A stretch of 64,000 nucleotides of DNA from a bacterium Scap17 (GCA_013376735.1 VINJ01000001.1:3926001-3990000), one strand, 5' to 3'; positions 8,389-17,822 are shown, numbered from the stretch's first letter. The notes: a model not told the origin generated them from the sequence alone. Numbers and translations: made by a program.

Positions 8389-8398
8389 GGAACTCATC

Positions 8399-9682
8399 AT
8401 GAGCCAATTCGAACCCGCTCCCCCCACTCTGGCCACGACTCAGGCACCGGCGGACCGCCTGACGCGGCTGCTGCGGCCACGCCTGCTGCGCATGCTCGAC
8501 AAACTTGAAGGTGGCAGCCTGACGGTGCTGGAAGGCCGAGAGCGCCACGTGCTGGGCAAGGGCGGCGCGCGCAACGTCACGCTGCGTATCCATGACTCAC
8601 GCGCATGGCGGCGCATGGCGCTGGGTGGCACCGTCGCGGCGGCGGAGGCCTACATGGATGGCCAGTGGGAGACGGATGATCTGGTCGGGCTGGTGCGCCT
8701 GTTCGCCTACAACCTCGAGCAGGTCAATGACTCGGTGGACAGCGGAACGTCGCGCCTGTCCAAGTGGGCGCTGAGCGTCGCCTACGCGCTGGCGCGCAAT
8801 ACGCTGGCGGGGTCGAAGCGCAACATCTCGGCGCATTACGATCTCGGCAATGACCTCTTCGAACTGTTCCTCGACCGCGAGCACCGCATGTATTCCGCGG
8901 CGGTGTTCCCCTATCCCGAGGCCAGTCTGGAAGCGGCCTCTACCCACAAGCTGGAGAAGCTGTTCAACCTGCTGGAACTGGGGCCACAGCATCACCTGCT
9001 GGAGATCGGCACCGGCTGGGGCGGGCTGGCGATCCATGCCGCAAGAACACGCGGCTGCCGCGTGACCACCACGACCATCTCCGATGAGCAACACGCCTAT
9101 ACCAAGGCGCGTATCGCCGCGGAAGGGCTGGAGGATCGCATCACGCTGCTCAAGGAAGACTACCGGGCACTGGAAGGTCGCTTCGATCGTATCGTCTCGG
9201 TGGAGATGATCGAGGCGGTCGGCCATCAGTATCTGTCGACCTACCTGAAGACCCTCGAGCGCCTGCTCGAGCCGGAAGGCCTGATCGCGCTGCAGGCCAT
9301 CACGATTCGCGATCAGCGCTTCGTGGCCGCCAGCCGCGAGATGGACTTCATCAAGCGTTACATCTTCCCCGGTGGCTTCCTGCCGTCCCATACGGCGATC
9401 CTCACCGCCATGCAGCAGGACACCCAGCTGAACCTGCTGCAGCTCGAGGATATCGGCCTGCACTACGCCGCCACGCTCAAGGCCTGGGGGCAGCGCTTCG
9501 AGGCGCGTCTCGGGGAGGTCTATGTGCAGGGCTACGACGAGCGCTTCGTGCGCATGTGGCGTTACTACCTGGCGTACTGCGAGGGGGGCTTCCGCGAGCG
9601 CACCATCGGCACCTGCCAGCTGTTGCTGGGGGGGCCGGGGGCGCGCCCGGTACAGGCGGGGCTCCAGGATTGGGACGCCTGA
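8399..9682 (+). CDS. Cyclopropane-fatty-acyl-phospholipid synthase-like SAM methyltransferase
   Basis: The 427-residue protein transfers a methyl or methylene group from SAM to unsaturated acyl chains of membrane lipids. Seen are HYDLGNDLFELFL (about 143-155), the SAM loop EIGTGWGG (about 201-208), an acidic SVEMIEAVGHQYL segment and YCEGGFRERTIG near the C-terminus. The CAYW site of E. coli Cfa reads SAAVF, so the Cys139 equivalent is absent; that Cys is dispensable in the E. coli enzyme. This branch includes enzymes linked to singlet-oxygen stress and furan or cyclopropane fatty acids. It is 10 bases after DUF1365, with an upstream AGGA at 8388-8391. Confidence 0.9.
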   Translation: MSQFEPAPPTLATTQAPADRLTRLLRPRLLRMLDKLEGGSLTVLEGRERHVLGKGGARNVTLRIHDSRAWRRMALGGTVAAAEAYMDGQWETDDLVGLVRLFAYNLEQVNDSVDSGTSRLSKWALSVAYALARNTLAGSKRNISAHYDLGNDLFELFLDREHRMYSAAVFPYPEASLEAASTHKLEKLFNLLELGPQHHLLEIGTGWGGLAIHAARTRGCRVTTTTISDEQHAYTKARIAAEGLEDRITLLKEDYRALEGRFDRIVSVEMIEAVGHQYLSTYLKTLERLLEPEGLIALQAITIRDQRFVAASREMDFIKRYIFPGGFLPSHTAILTAMQQDTQLNLLQLEDIGLHYAATLKAWGQRFEARLGEVYVQGYDERFVRMWRYYLAYCEGGFRERTIGTCQLLLGGPGARPVQAGLQDWDA

Positions 9683-9684
9683 AC

Positions 9685-10209
9685 ATGCTGTCCGAGCGCC
9701 CTGGAGCACTGCTCAATGCCGGTCTCTTTCAGCTCGGTTGGTTCTGCTGTGTGCTGGGTGGCGCGACGGTCGCCCTGCTGGCTACGCCGCTGATACTGGC
9801 CGTGCATCTATGGCTGATCGTGCCCACGAGTGAGCGCCTGCGCGAGCTGCGCTGGCTTGCCGCCTTCGTGGCGCTGGGGATGGTAGTGGATGGCAGCCTG
9901 TCACTGGCCGGCGGATACACCATCACCTCGGACACGCCTGGCTGGGCGCACTGGCTGCCCCTGCCTGTCTGGATGTGGTGTCTGTGGCCGCTGTTCGCCT
10001 GCACGATCCATCATGCGCTGCGCTGGTTGTGGCAGCGGCCCTGGCTGGCGGCGGCTGGCGGCGCCATCAGTGCGCCGCTGTCCTATTACGGTGGGGCGCA
10101 GCTCGCCAATGTGACCCTCGCCGACTGGCTGCTACCGGCCCAGGCGCTGATCTGGGGCGGCCTGTGCCTGGGCATCGCAGGCCTTCATGGGCATGCCGAG
10201 CGTGCCTGA
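9685..10209 (+). CDS. DUF2878 integral membrane protein
   Basis: A 174-residue hydrophobic protein with about five or six membrane segments. It has an N-terminal NAGLFQLGWFCCVLGG stretch and a central LPVWMWCLWPLFA segment that match the DUF2878 pattern as I know it. The start is at ATG 9685, 2 bases after the CFA-like stop, so translation is probably coupled. No function is known. The family is nearly always met in this same lipid/photolyase neighbourhood, which suggests an inner-membrane partner of the lipid-modifying enzymes. It ends 5 bases before the convergent EAL pseudogene, and no terminator is visible between them. Confidence 0.8.
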   Translation: MLSERPGALLNAGLFQLGWFCCVLGGATVALLATPLILAVHLWLIVPTSERLRELRWLAAFVALGMVVDGSLSLAGGYTITSDTPGWAHWLPLPVWMWCLWPLFACTIHHALRWLWQRPWLAAAGGAISAPLSYYGGAQLANVTLADWLLPAQALIWGGLCLGIAGLHGHAERA

Positions 10210-10214
10210 GGGCG

Positions 10215-11157
10215 TCAGGCGGCCTTGATGGCCAGATTGCCGGCCTCGTAGCCATTGAGCCGCTCGATGACCTCCCCCGCGGGCGCCGGCCGCGAGAAGT
10301 AGACCCCCTGTATCCAGCCGCAGCCATTCGATACCAGATATTCACGCTGCTCAGCGGTCTCGACGCCTTCCGCGATCATCTCCATGCCCAGGCCCTTGGC
10401 CATCGCCAGGACCGCCATGGTGATGGCGGCATCCGCTCTCTCGCCGGGCAGGCTGCGGATGAAGGCACGGTCCAGCTTGAGCTTGTCCACCGGAAAATCC
10501 TTCAGATAGGCGAGTGACGAATAGCCGGTACCGAAGTCGTCCACCGCGATCTGGTGGCCGCAGGCGCGCAGGGCGGCCAGACGCCGTGAGATGTCGCCGG
10601 CACGCTCATCCAGCAGTACCGACGTCGTCAGCTCCAGCCCGATGGAGCTGGCGGGCACGTCATACTCCAGCAACAGGCCCGCCAGCGAGGCTTCAAAGCC
10701 ACCCTGGATCAGCTGCAAGGCAGAAACATTGACCCAGTTGCCCAGGCGCAGCATCAGCACATCGGCGTCAGCGCCATCCTCCGGGGCGCGGCAGCTGCCG
10801 ATTGTGGCGATCACTGATCACCAGTCCATCACTGCTCAGGTGCACGGCGGCCTCCAGCAGCTGACGATGCAGCAGCTGGCGACGACGCTGGCGCACGATG
10901 TCCAGACCCGCCAGAACGGCAGGCAGCAACGCGGCAAGACGCAGCTCGAGCCCCGGCAACCAGGGCAGCGCTGTCAAGGCAACGAGCGCCCCGATGATCA
11001 GGGGCCGATTGAAGTGGGCTTGCGGCCACATAAGCAGCTCTCGGTGAAAGGGGTCATCGGGGAGGATCCTGCATTTGCAGGCAGCGGGCCATTCTCGGCA
11101 CGGCTCCAGCGGATTGCGACCGATGCCGGCAAAGAGGACCCCGCGCGAATCACACAC
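10215..11157 (-). pseudogene. Collapsed membrane-PAS-(GGDEF)-EAL cyclic-di-GMP gene
   Basis: Two fragments on the minus strand overlap in different frames. The 5' part (11157-10768, GTG start after TAGGAG) encodes two hydrophobic segments and the beginning of a PAS-like domain (SSDGLVISD). The 3' part (10814-10215) is the C-terminal half of an EAL domain (VNVSALQL, DDFGTGYSSLAYL, GVETAEQ, VQG-like WIQGVYFSRP). The rest of PAS, all GGDEF and the first half of EAL with its catalytic Glu are missing. An internal deletion of roughly 1-1.5 kb with a frame change explains this. No phosphodiesterase activity is expected. Confidence 0.8.
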
Positions 11158-11328
11158 TAGCTCCTATCGACCACTTTCCCCCCAGCTGTAGGACTTATTT
11201 GCACCCGCCCTTGCTGCCCTTTAGTCTGGCCCCCACGTGCATTCAGGGGTGCCAGCCATTAGACTAGCTCCATTCAGGCGCTCAGGTGCCTCGTACGGCA
11301 TTACCATCCCGCTACTCGGAATGACTCA

Positions 11329-11844
11329 GTGACCAAGCAACACTCCTTTACTCGCGACGAGCTGCTGGCCTGTGGCCAGGGCGAACTCTTCGGCCCGGGC
11401 AATGCGCAGCTGCCTGCTCCCAACATGCTGATGCTGGATCGCATCACTCACATCAGTGAGGAAGGCGGTAGCCACGGCAAGGGTCAGCTGATTGCTGAGC
11501 TGGATATCTCTCCGGACCTGTGGTTCTTCGACTGCCACTTCCCGGGTGATCCGGTGATGCCGGGCTGCCTGGGCCTCGATGCCATGTGGCAGCTGGTGGG
11601 CTTCCACCTCGGCTGGCTCGGCAATCCGGGCCGTGGCCGCGCGCTGGGCTGCGGCGAGGTCAAGTTCTCTGGCCAGGTGCTGCCGACCGCCAAGAAAGTG
11701 ACCTACACCATCAACATCAAGCGAGTCATCACTCGCAAGCTGATCCTCGGCATCGCCGATGGTACAGTGACAGTTGACGGTCGCGACATCTATCAGGCCA
11801 ACGACCTGCGCGTCGGTCTGTTCACCTCCACTGCGAACTTCTGA
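11329..11844 (+). CDS. fabA: 3-hydroxydecanoyl-ACP dehydratase/isomerase
   Basis: FabA, 171 residues (E. coli 172), dehydrates 3-hydroxydecanoyl-ACP and isomerises trans-2- to cis-3-decenoyl-ACP, the branch point of anaerobic-type unsaturated fatty-acid synthesis. The active-site His is in [12 protein letters not shown], and the Asp is in [11 protein letters not shown]. The start is GTG at 11329, where homology begins ([14 protein letters not shown]). The upstream Shine-Dalgarno is weak. fabB follows after 13 bases, the usual fabAB operon of Pseudomonas-like bacteria. The 171-base upstream spacer has TTGCAC-N17-TAGTCT as a weak promoter candidate and an imperfect hairpin. Confidence 0.97.
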   Translation: MTKQHSFTRDELLACGQGELFGPGNAQLPAPNMLMLDRITHISEEGGSHGKGQLIAELDISPDLWFFDCHFPGDPVMPGCLGLDAMWQLVGFHLGWLGNPGRGRALGCGEVKFSGQVLPTAKKVTYTINIKRVITRKLILGIADGTVTVDGRDIYQANDLRVGLFTSTANF

Positions 11845-11857
11845 ACGGGAGGCTCCC

Positions 11858-13075
11858 ATGCGTAGAGTGGTAGTCACCGGGCTGGGCATTGTTTCCTGCC
11901 TGGGCAATGATCGCCAGCAGGTCCTGGAATCGCTCCGCGAAGGACGTTCTGGTATCCGCCGCAAAGAGGAATACGCCGAGCTGGGCTTCCGTAGCCACGT
12001 GGCCGGCGTTGTCGACATCAATCTCGAAGACCACATCGATCGCAAGCAACTGCGCTTCATGGGGGATGCTGCGGCCTATGCCTACATCTCCATGGCGCAG
12101 GCGATTGCCGATTCCGGTCTCACCGAAGAGCAGGTTTCCCACGAGCGTACCGGCCTGATCGCCGGTTCCGGTGGCGCTTCCTCCGCGAACCAGGTCGAGG
12201 CCGCTGACGTGATGCGCGCCAAGGGCCTGCGTCGTGTCGGTCCCTACCGCGTCACTCGTACCATGGGCTCGACCGTCTCTGCCTGCCTGGCCACGCCGTT
12301 CAAGATCAAGGGCATCAACTACTCGATCTCCTCGGCCTGTGCCACGTCTGCCCACTGCATCGGCAGCGCCGTGGAACAGATCCAGCTGAACAAGCAGGAC
12401 GTCGTGTTTGCCGGTGGCGGTGAAGAAGAGCACTGGACCCTGTCCTGCCTGTTCGACGCCATGGGCGCCCTGTCCACCAGCTACAACGACACGCCGGAAA
12501 CCGCGTCGCGTCCCTACGACAAGACCCGTGATGGCTTCGTCATCGCAGGTGGCGGCGGCATGCTGGTGCTCGAGGAACTGGAACACGCCAAGGCACGCGG
12601 CGCGAAGATCTACGCCGAAGTGACCGGCTATGGCGCGACCTCCGATGGCCACGACATGGTGGCACCGTCCGGCGAAGGTGCAGCACGCTGCATGCGCCAG
12701 GCAATGGCGACCGTGAAGGGCCATATCGACTACATCAACACCCACGGCACCTCGACGCCGGTTGGGGATGTGGCCGAGCTCAAGGCCATCCAGGAAGTCT
12801 TCGGCGCCGACAGCCCGGCCATGAGCTCGACCAAGTCACTGACGGGCCACTCTCTGGGCGCCACAGGCGTGCAGGAAGCCATCTACTCCATGCTGATGAT
12901 GGAGAACGACTTCATTGCCGCGTCCGCCAATGTCAGCGAGCTGGATGACCGCGCCGAAGGCCTCGACATCGTCACGACCCGTCGTGATGGCGTCAAGATC
13001 GACCGTGTGCTGTCCAACAGCTTCGGCTTCGGTGGCACCAACGCCTGCCTGATTCTGGAACGTTTCCAGGACTGA
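11858..13075 (+). CDS. fabB: 3-oxoacyl-ACP synthase I
   Basis: This 405-residue condensing enzyme elongates cis-3-decenoyl-ACP and is essential for unsaturated fatty acids. The catalytic triad is visible: Cys in [12 protein letters not shown], His in [11 protein letters not shown] and His in [10 protein letters not shown]. The start at ATG 11858 follows GGGAGG and matches the family N-terminus ([13 protein letters not shown]); a longer frame from 11774 would overlap fabA. It forms an operon with fabA and ends at a bidirectional terminator. Its products supply the chains that the CFA-like enzyme upstream could modify. Confidence 0.97.
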   Translation: MRRVVVTGLGIVSCLGNDRQQVLESLREGRSGIRRKEEYAELGFRSHVAGVVDINLEDHIDRKQLRFMGDAAAYAYISMAQAIADSGLTEEQVSHERTGLIAGSGGASSANQVEAADVMRAKGLRRVGPYRVTRTMGSTVSACLATPFKIKGINYSISSACATSAHCIGSAVEQIQLNKQDVVFAGGGEEEHWTLSCLFDAMGALSTSYNDTPETASRPYDKTRDGFVIAGGGGMLVLEELEHAKARGAKIYAEVTGYGATSDGHDMVAPSGEGAARCMRQAMATVKGHIDYINTHGTSTPVGDVAELKAIQEVFGADSPAMSSTKSLTGHSLGATGVQEAIYSMLMMENDFIAASANVSELDDRAEGLDIVTTRRDGVKIDRVLSNSFGFGGTNACLILERFQD

Positions 13076-13131
13076 CTCAGCACGCGTTCAGCAGACATGC
13101 AGTCTGCCGATACGCGCTGGTGTGAGACACG

Positions 13132-13160
13132 AAAAGGCCGCCCTTCGGGGCGGCCTTTTT
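13132..13160. terminator. Bidirectional intrinsic terminator between fabB and plsC
   Basis: The stem AGGCCGCCC / GGGCGGCCT with a TTCG tetraloop is flanked by A4 on the left and T5 on the right. It therefore ends fabAB transcription on the + strand and serves the convergent plsC gene on the - strand. Confidence 0.9.
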
Positions 13161-13228
13161 GCTGGCTTTCCGGTGCTTGCTGGCAGCACCGGATGCATCA
13201 GATGAGCGACAGGGGAAGCGTCAGACAG

Positions 13229-14005
13229 TCAGGCACCAACACTATCGGCCGCCGCTTCCTCTTCCAGCGGCGGACGCTGGACGCTGGAGATTTCCTGCAG
13301 CCTGGCCTCGACCCAGGCCTCGACATCGGCGATCACCGCATCCGGCTTGCGCCCTGTCGTCTCGATGGCCGGGCCATAGGCGACATGGATGGTGCCCGGG
13401 CGCTTGATCCAGCTGTCGTTGGGCCAGATCTCACCGGCATTATGCGCCACCGGCACCACCGGCACCCCGGCACGGCAGGCAATCGCGGCGCCGGACTTGT
13501 TGAACTTCTTGCGGGCCCCCGGCGCGATGCGCGTGCCTTCCGGGAAGATCAGCACGGTAAAGCCGTCCTTGAGGCGCTGGGTACCGACTGACAGCACCTG
13601 CTTGAGCGCCTTGGCCGGCTGGGTGCGATCCAGCGGAATCGGCTCCAGCAGCTTCAGCCCCCAGCCGAAGACCGGAATCTTCAGCAGCTCCTGCTTGAGC
13701 ACGGTGCATAGCGGGCGCTTGGCCACCTGCAGATAGATGGTTTCCCACTCGCTCTGGTGGTTGGCCAGCAACACGCAGGCCTCCTTCGGCAAGGTGTCAC
13801 GTCCGCTCACCTGCACCTTCACGCCGCAGGTCAGGCGGAACCACCACAGCACGATATGGTTGTAGATATGCAGGACACGGTAGCGCGCCTGTAGCGGAAG
13901 GCAGGCCGCCAGCGGCACCAGCACCACGGCGCTGAGCAGCAACGCCATGAAATAACCTACATAAAACAGCACGCTACGCAGCGCATTCACAGGCACAGTC
14001 TCCAC
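13229..14005 (-). CDS. plsC: 1-acyl-sn-glycerol-3-phosphate acyltransferase
   Basis: A 258-residue inner-membrane acyltransferase making phosphatidate from lysophosphatidate. An N-terminal membrane helix (about residues 10-35) is followed by the catalytic motif NHQSEWE, the H-X4-E variant usual for KHQSxWET-type PlsC enzymes. The phosphate-binding FPEGTR (about 155-160) and GVPVVPVAHN follow. The C-terminal tail is rich in Glu/Ala and probably disordered. It ends facing fabB and starts 3 bases after the neighbouring NAD-binding protein gene, so these two minus-strand genes are probably one operon. Another lysophospholipid acyltransferase specificity is possible. Confidence 0.9.
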   Translation of the reverse strand: METVPVNALRSVLFYVGYFMALLLSAVVLVPLAACLPLQARYRVLHIYNHIVLWWFRLTCGVKVQVSGRDTLPKEACVLLANHQSEWETIYLQVAKRPLCTVLKQELLKIPVFGWGLKLLEPIPLDRTQPAKALKQVLSVGTQRLKDGFTVLIFPEGTRIAPGARKKFNKSGAAIACRAGVPVVPVAHNAGEIWPNDSWIKRPGTIHVAYGPAIETTGRKPDAVIADVEAWVEARLQEISSVQRPPLEEEAAADSVGA

Positions 14006-14008
14006 AGG

Positions 14009-14893
14009 TCAGGTCGAGTCAGGGCGAGATGAGCCGGAGGCGCGCTGCGCGATCCAGTCATCCATCAAGCGGGATAGTTCGAGACGCCACGGTTTCTGAT
14101 GCACACCGAAAGTGTCCAGCACGCGACGGCAGTTGAGCACACGCCGCAGCGGCGTACCGGCATTGAGGGTCAGCACCTTGAGCGGGCCTGCGGCCACCGT
14201 CTCGCCCAACCCCTCGAGGCGGGTGATCAGCTGGGTGCGCACGACACTGACGAAGGCGTAGGTACTGGTGGGTTCAGTGCCGGCCAGATGGTAGGCCCCC
14301 CAGGCACCCGCACCGCAGCGCTGTTGTTGGAGCATGCCGATCAACGCCATTGCCACGGCATCGACACTGGTCGGACAGAGGATGACATCCTCGGCGGCAC
14401 GTACCTCTTCTCCCGCCAGCAGGCGCTCGATCAGCGTCGGCAGCCAGGCATCACGTCCTTCGGGACCGAACAGCGGGCCCAGACGTACGATCAGGTGATT
14501 GGGCAGCTCGGCACGGATGCGATCACCTGTCGCGATGACGCGCCGCAGCGCCGTATCGACCGGCGAGGGCACCTCATCCTCGTCGAGCAAGCCTTCACCG
14601 CCCTGCTCGAACATCTGATCTGCCACGCACCACACCAGTGGTGTGCCGGTCTCGATGCAGGCGGCCAGCACCTGCTCCACTGCCTCGGCATGCGCCATCA
14701 CCTCGGCAGGCGCGGAATCGGCCGGACGTGCGAATGGCGGCACGATGACGACATCCGCCTGGCTGGCGCGAATGTCATCGGCACCAATACGGTCGGATTC
14801 AACGGCGTTGAGCTCAAGATCGGCGCGCGTATTGGCCGCACGGATCAGCCCCAGGCCAAGACAATGACCGGCATCAAGCAGCAAGAGTTTCAC
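14009..14893 (-). CDS. RmlD-like NAD(P)-binding sugar-nucleotide reductase/epimerase homologue
   Basis: The 294-residue product is an extended-SDR protein resembling dTDP-4-dehydrorhamnose reductase (RmlD superfamily). It starts with a KLLLLDAGHCLGLGL strand-loop, then ADVVIVPPFA. A degenerate catalytic region follows in which a clear YxxxK is not seen, then the RLGPLFGP segment typical of the family. The GTG start at 14893 has GGAG seven bases upstream; an earlier in-frame start at 14959 lacks one. The glycine-rich loop is poor (DAGHCLG), so cofactor binding or catalysis may be altered. The role is unknown; no other sugar-nucleotide genes are nearby. Confidence 0.72.
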   Translation of the reverse strand: MKLLLLDAGHCLGLGLIRAANTRADLELNAVESDRIGADDIRASQADVVIVPPFARPADSAPAEVMAHAEAVEQVLAACIETGTPLVWCVADQMFEQGGEGLLDEDEVPSPVDTALRRVIATGDRIRAELPNHLIVRLGPLFGPEGRDAWLPTLIERLLAGEEVRAAEDVILCPTSVDAVAMALIGMLQQQRCGAGAWGAYHLAGTEPTSTYAFVSVVRTQLITRLEGLGETVAAGPLKVLTLNAGTPLRRVLNCRRVLDTFGVHQKPWRLELSRLMDDWIAQRASGSSRPDST

Positions 14894-14955
14894 AGGCAGG
14901 CTCCAGCAGACAGGCGCATCGCCGCAAGAGGCGACGATGCAAAGACGACATTCTA

Positions 14956-17463
14956 TCAACCTTGCAGACTGGCTGCAGGCCCGTCGTTGCTCGGAGGGGT
15001 GGGGATCAGCGGTACGCCGATCGGGTGAGGTCTGCCGATGCCGTAGCCTTGCACGAAGTCGACACCGATCTGTTCCAACGCGGGGATCAACTCGAGGCGC
15101 TCGACATATTCCGCCACCGTGATGATGCCCATCTGGGCACAGATGCTGCAGATGGCGGAGACGATGGCGGCATCAAGACTATCGCGTGTCAGGTTGCGCA
15201 CGAAGGCGCCGTCGATCTTGAGTTGATTGACCGGCAGCTCCTTGAGGTAGGCAAAGGACGACATGCCACTGCCGAAATCATCCAGAGCGAAGCTGCAGCC
15301 GAGCCGACGCATGCTGTAGATGAACTCGCGCGCCTGGGCCAGATTACTGATGGCCGCCGTCTCGGTGATCTCGAAGCACAGCCGCTGGGGCATGACGGAG
15401 CTTTGCGTGACCAGCGCCGCCAGCTGATCGCGCATGCGCAGATCCCCCATGCTCTGGCCGGAGAGGTTGATCGCCAGCACGGCATCCGATTCGATGCGAC
15501 CGTCATCAGACTCAAGCACCTGCAGCGCCTGGGTGACGACCCAGATATCAATCTCTGGCATCAGACCGAATCGTTCCGCCGTCGCCATGAAGTGCGCCGG
15601 GGCCAGGTGCTCGCCCGAGTCGTTGACGTAGCGCAGCAGTACCTCGTAGTAGGGCTTGCTGGTGACATCACTCAGCGAGCGGATCGGCTGGATGTAAAGC
15701 GTGAAGCGATCTTTCTCCAGCGCCTCGTGCAGTAGCGGCAGCCATTGCACCTCGCGCTGGGCGCGCTCGAATCCCGCATCTCCGTCATGGTAGGCATGCA
15801 CCTGGTTGCGCCCGCTCTGCTTGGCCATGTAGCAGGCCCCATCCGCCTGACGCAGAACCTCGGAGGCCTGGACACCGCTCTCGACCGGCGCGACTCCGAT
15901 ACTGACGCCCAACTGGAATGGGCGCCCCTCATCGTAGTAGCGATAGGCACTGACGGCCGCGCACAGCGCTTCGGCACGCTCGATGGCCTGCTCGCGAGAA
16001 CAGCGATAGAGCAGCACGGCAAACTCATCCCCCCCCAGGCGTGCCAGCACATCCGTTTCCCGCACATGCGCTCGCATCAGCGCGGAGAGCTCACGCAACA
16101 CGGTGTCCCCGGCCGCGTGCCCGCAGGTGTCGTTGACCACCTTGAAGAAATCGAGATCCAGATACAGCAGCTGGTGAAAGCCGCCATCAGCCAGCGCCGC
16201 GGTGAGAGAGTCATCGAAGGCGGTGCGATTGTGCAGACCGGTCAGACTGTCGTGATGCGCCTGGAAGTTGAGGCGCCGAATCATGGCCTGGCGATAGCTG
16301 ATATCGCGGAAGACCAGTACGGCACCCTCGACATCCCCGCTGCGACGGCGCACGGGCGAAGCCTTGAGCTCCACGGCACATTCACTGCCATCGCGTGCCA
16401 CCAGCAGCGTCTGGCTGGACATGTGCACCACTTCGCCGCGCTGCAAGACCCCTTCCAGCTGGCTGGAAACCGACTGCAACGTACCTTCATGGCGTAGCTG
16501 CAAGATGCGCGCCCAGGGGCGCCCGCGGGCCAACGACGGGGCCCAGCCACACAGCTCAGCAGCGATGGGATTGATATGCTGGATATGCCCCTCGCGATCG
16601 AGGCTGATCACTCCCTCATCGATGGAATCCAGCATGACCGCGACCTGATCACGCTCATGACGCAGCTCTCGGGTCCGATACTCCAGCAGGCCATCCAGAC
16701 GCGAGCGGTAATGGCGACTGCGACGCATGCGCTGCTCGGCACTGATGGCCAGTAGCGCCAGCCCCAGCACGGCCAGGGTCGCGACCGCGATGGCCAGGGC
16801 CAGCCACAGATTCTGCCCGGAGCTCATGCCCACACCGGCAGGTGCGATGATGGGCGTGGTCAGCGGTATCATCTCCATCGCCGCCATGCCGATGTAGTGC
16901 ATGCCGGCAATGGCGAGCCCCATCGCCCCGGCAGCCAAGGCCTGATAGAGACGATTGGGGCGGCGCTGACGCAGGAAGAAGCCTCCCAGCCACAGGGCCG
17001 CCGTCGCGGCCACCACCGCTACCACGATGGACACCGCGAACAGCAGCGGGTCATAGCGGTAAGGCATGCTCATCTGCATCGCCGCCATGCCGGTGTAGTG
17101 CATCGTGGCGATGCCGCCGCCCATGATGGTCCCGCTCGTCATCAACAGCATCGGCGTCAGGCGTGGCAGCGTATTCACCCAGAGTGCCAACCCCGAGGCC
17201 AGCATCGCGATCAGCACCGACAATGCCGTCAGGCCGGGCGCATAGGTGACCGGAACCTGGCATTCATACGCCAGCATGCCGATGAAGTGCATGGCCCAGA
17301 CACCCAGCCCCATCGCCACGGCTCCGCCCACCAGCCAGCCGAGGCTGGTGGCGCGCGAAGGGGTCAGCGCGACCTGACGAATCAGCTGCAGCGCTGCATG
17401 TGAAGACAGCACGGCGACCACGATTGACAGGACGACCAGTGGGTAGGAATAACTGCCATGCAT
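14956..17463 (-). CDS. MHYT-PAS-GGDEF-EAL membrane c-di-GMP enzyme
   Basis: An 835-residue inner-membrane signalling protein. Residues 1-230 form the seven-helix MHYT sensor with three motifs (MHFIGM, MHYTGM, MHYIGM), thought to bind a metal and sense a diatomic gas. A short helix and a PAS domain (about 275-395) follow. The GGDEF domain is intact (RLGGDEF) with an RxxD inhibitory site (RETD) exactly five residues before it. The EAL domain has YEVLLR (EVL variant), NLSGQSM, DDFGSG and VQGYGIG. Both synthase and phosphodiesterase activities are possible. It is monocistronic or first of the leftward genes; the RBS GAGG precedes ATG 17463. Confidence 0.95.
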   Translation of the reverse strand: MHGSYSYPLVVLSIVVAVLSSHAALQLIRQVALTPSRATSLGWLVGGAVAMGLGVWAMHFIGMLAYECQVPVTYAPGLTALSVLIAMLASGLALWVNTLPRLTPMLLMTSGTIMGGGIATMHYTGMAAMQMSMPYRYDPLLFAVSIVVAVVAATAALWLGGFFLRQRRPNRLYQALAAGAMGLAIAGMHYIGMAAMEMIPLTTPIIAPAGVGMSSGQNLWLALAIAVATLAVLGLALLAISAEQRMRRSRHYRSRLDGLLEYRTRELRHERDQVAVMLDSIDEGVISLDREGHIQHINPIAAELCGWAPSLARGRPWARILQLRHEGTLQSVSSQLEGVLQRGEVVHMSSQTLLVARDGSECAVELKASPVRRRSGDVEGAVLVFRDISYRQAMIRRLNFQAHHDSLTGLHNRTAFDDSLTAALADGGFHQLLYLDLDFFKVVNDTCGHAAGDTVLRELSALMRAHVRETDVLARLGGDEFAVLLYRCSREQAIERAEALCAAVSAYRYYDEGRPFQLGVSIGVAPVESGVQASEVLRQADGACYMAKQSGRNQVHAYHDGDAGFERAQREVQWLPLLHEALEKDRFTLYIQPIRSLSDVTSKPYYEVLLRYVNDSGEHLAPAHFMATAERFGLMPEIDIWVVTQALQVLESDDGRIESDAVLAINLSGQSMGDLRMRDQLAALVTQSSVMPQRLCFEITETAAISNLAQAREFIYSMRRLGCSFALDDFGSGMSSFAYLKELPVNQLKIDGAFVRNLTRDSLDAAIVSAICSICAQMGIITVAEYVERLELIPALEQIGVDFVQGYGIGRPHPIGVPLIPTPPSNDGPAASLQG

Positions 17464-17822
17464 GAATAACCTCGATCATCAGGGGCATACCACAGTCGGC
17501 AAGACAGGGGCGGAAGTTCGACAACGGTGTCATATCGCCAGCACTCCTCCGGGAGCACCACGACAGGATTCTCAGACCATGGAGCGCCATCCGACAACAT
17601 CAGCAGCCCAAGGGGATACCAAGAGAATACGGCCATGGAGCGTTGTTTGCACAACGCTCGTTTGAATCGTATGAATGACGCACGTCGGAGAGAGGCTCAG
17701 CCACCCTTACGCGCAGCACAAGCCGCTGGATGTCGCGCTCGAAATCATTTTTCAATATCAGCGATAACTAATAAAAACAGATACTTATATAAACAGAATC
17801 AAGAAAATCTCATGGTTAATTC
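17464..17822. other. Intergenic region upstream of the MHYT gene
   Basis: About 360 bases without a convincing gene. The part from about 17740 to 17820 is strikingly AT-rich compared with its surroundings and probably holds the promoter of the leftward MHYT protein gene. I could not fix -35/-10 boxes with confidence. Short open frames here lack ribosome-binding sites and family resemblance. Confidence 0.6.

Noticed and set aside
11222..11266. TAGTCT...AGACTA inverted repeat ahead of fabA as an operator
   Set aside because: The arms are only six bases with a 33-base gap and an imperfect inner stem; it is too weak to call without comparison.
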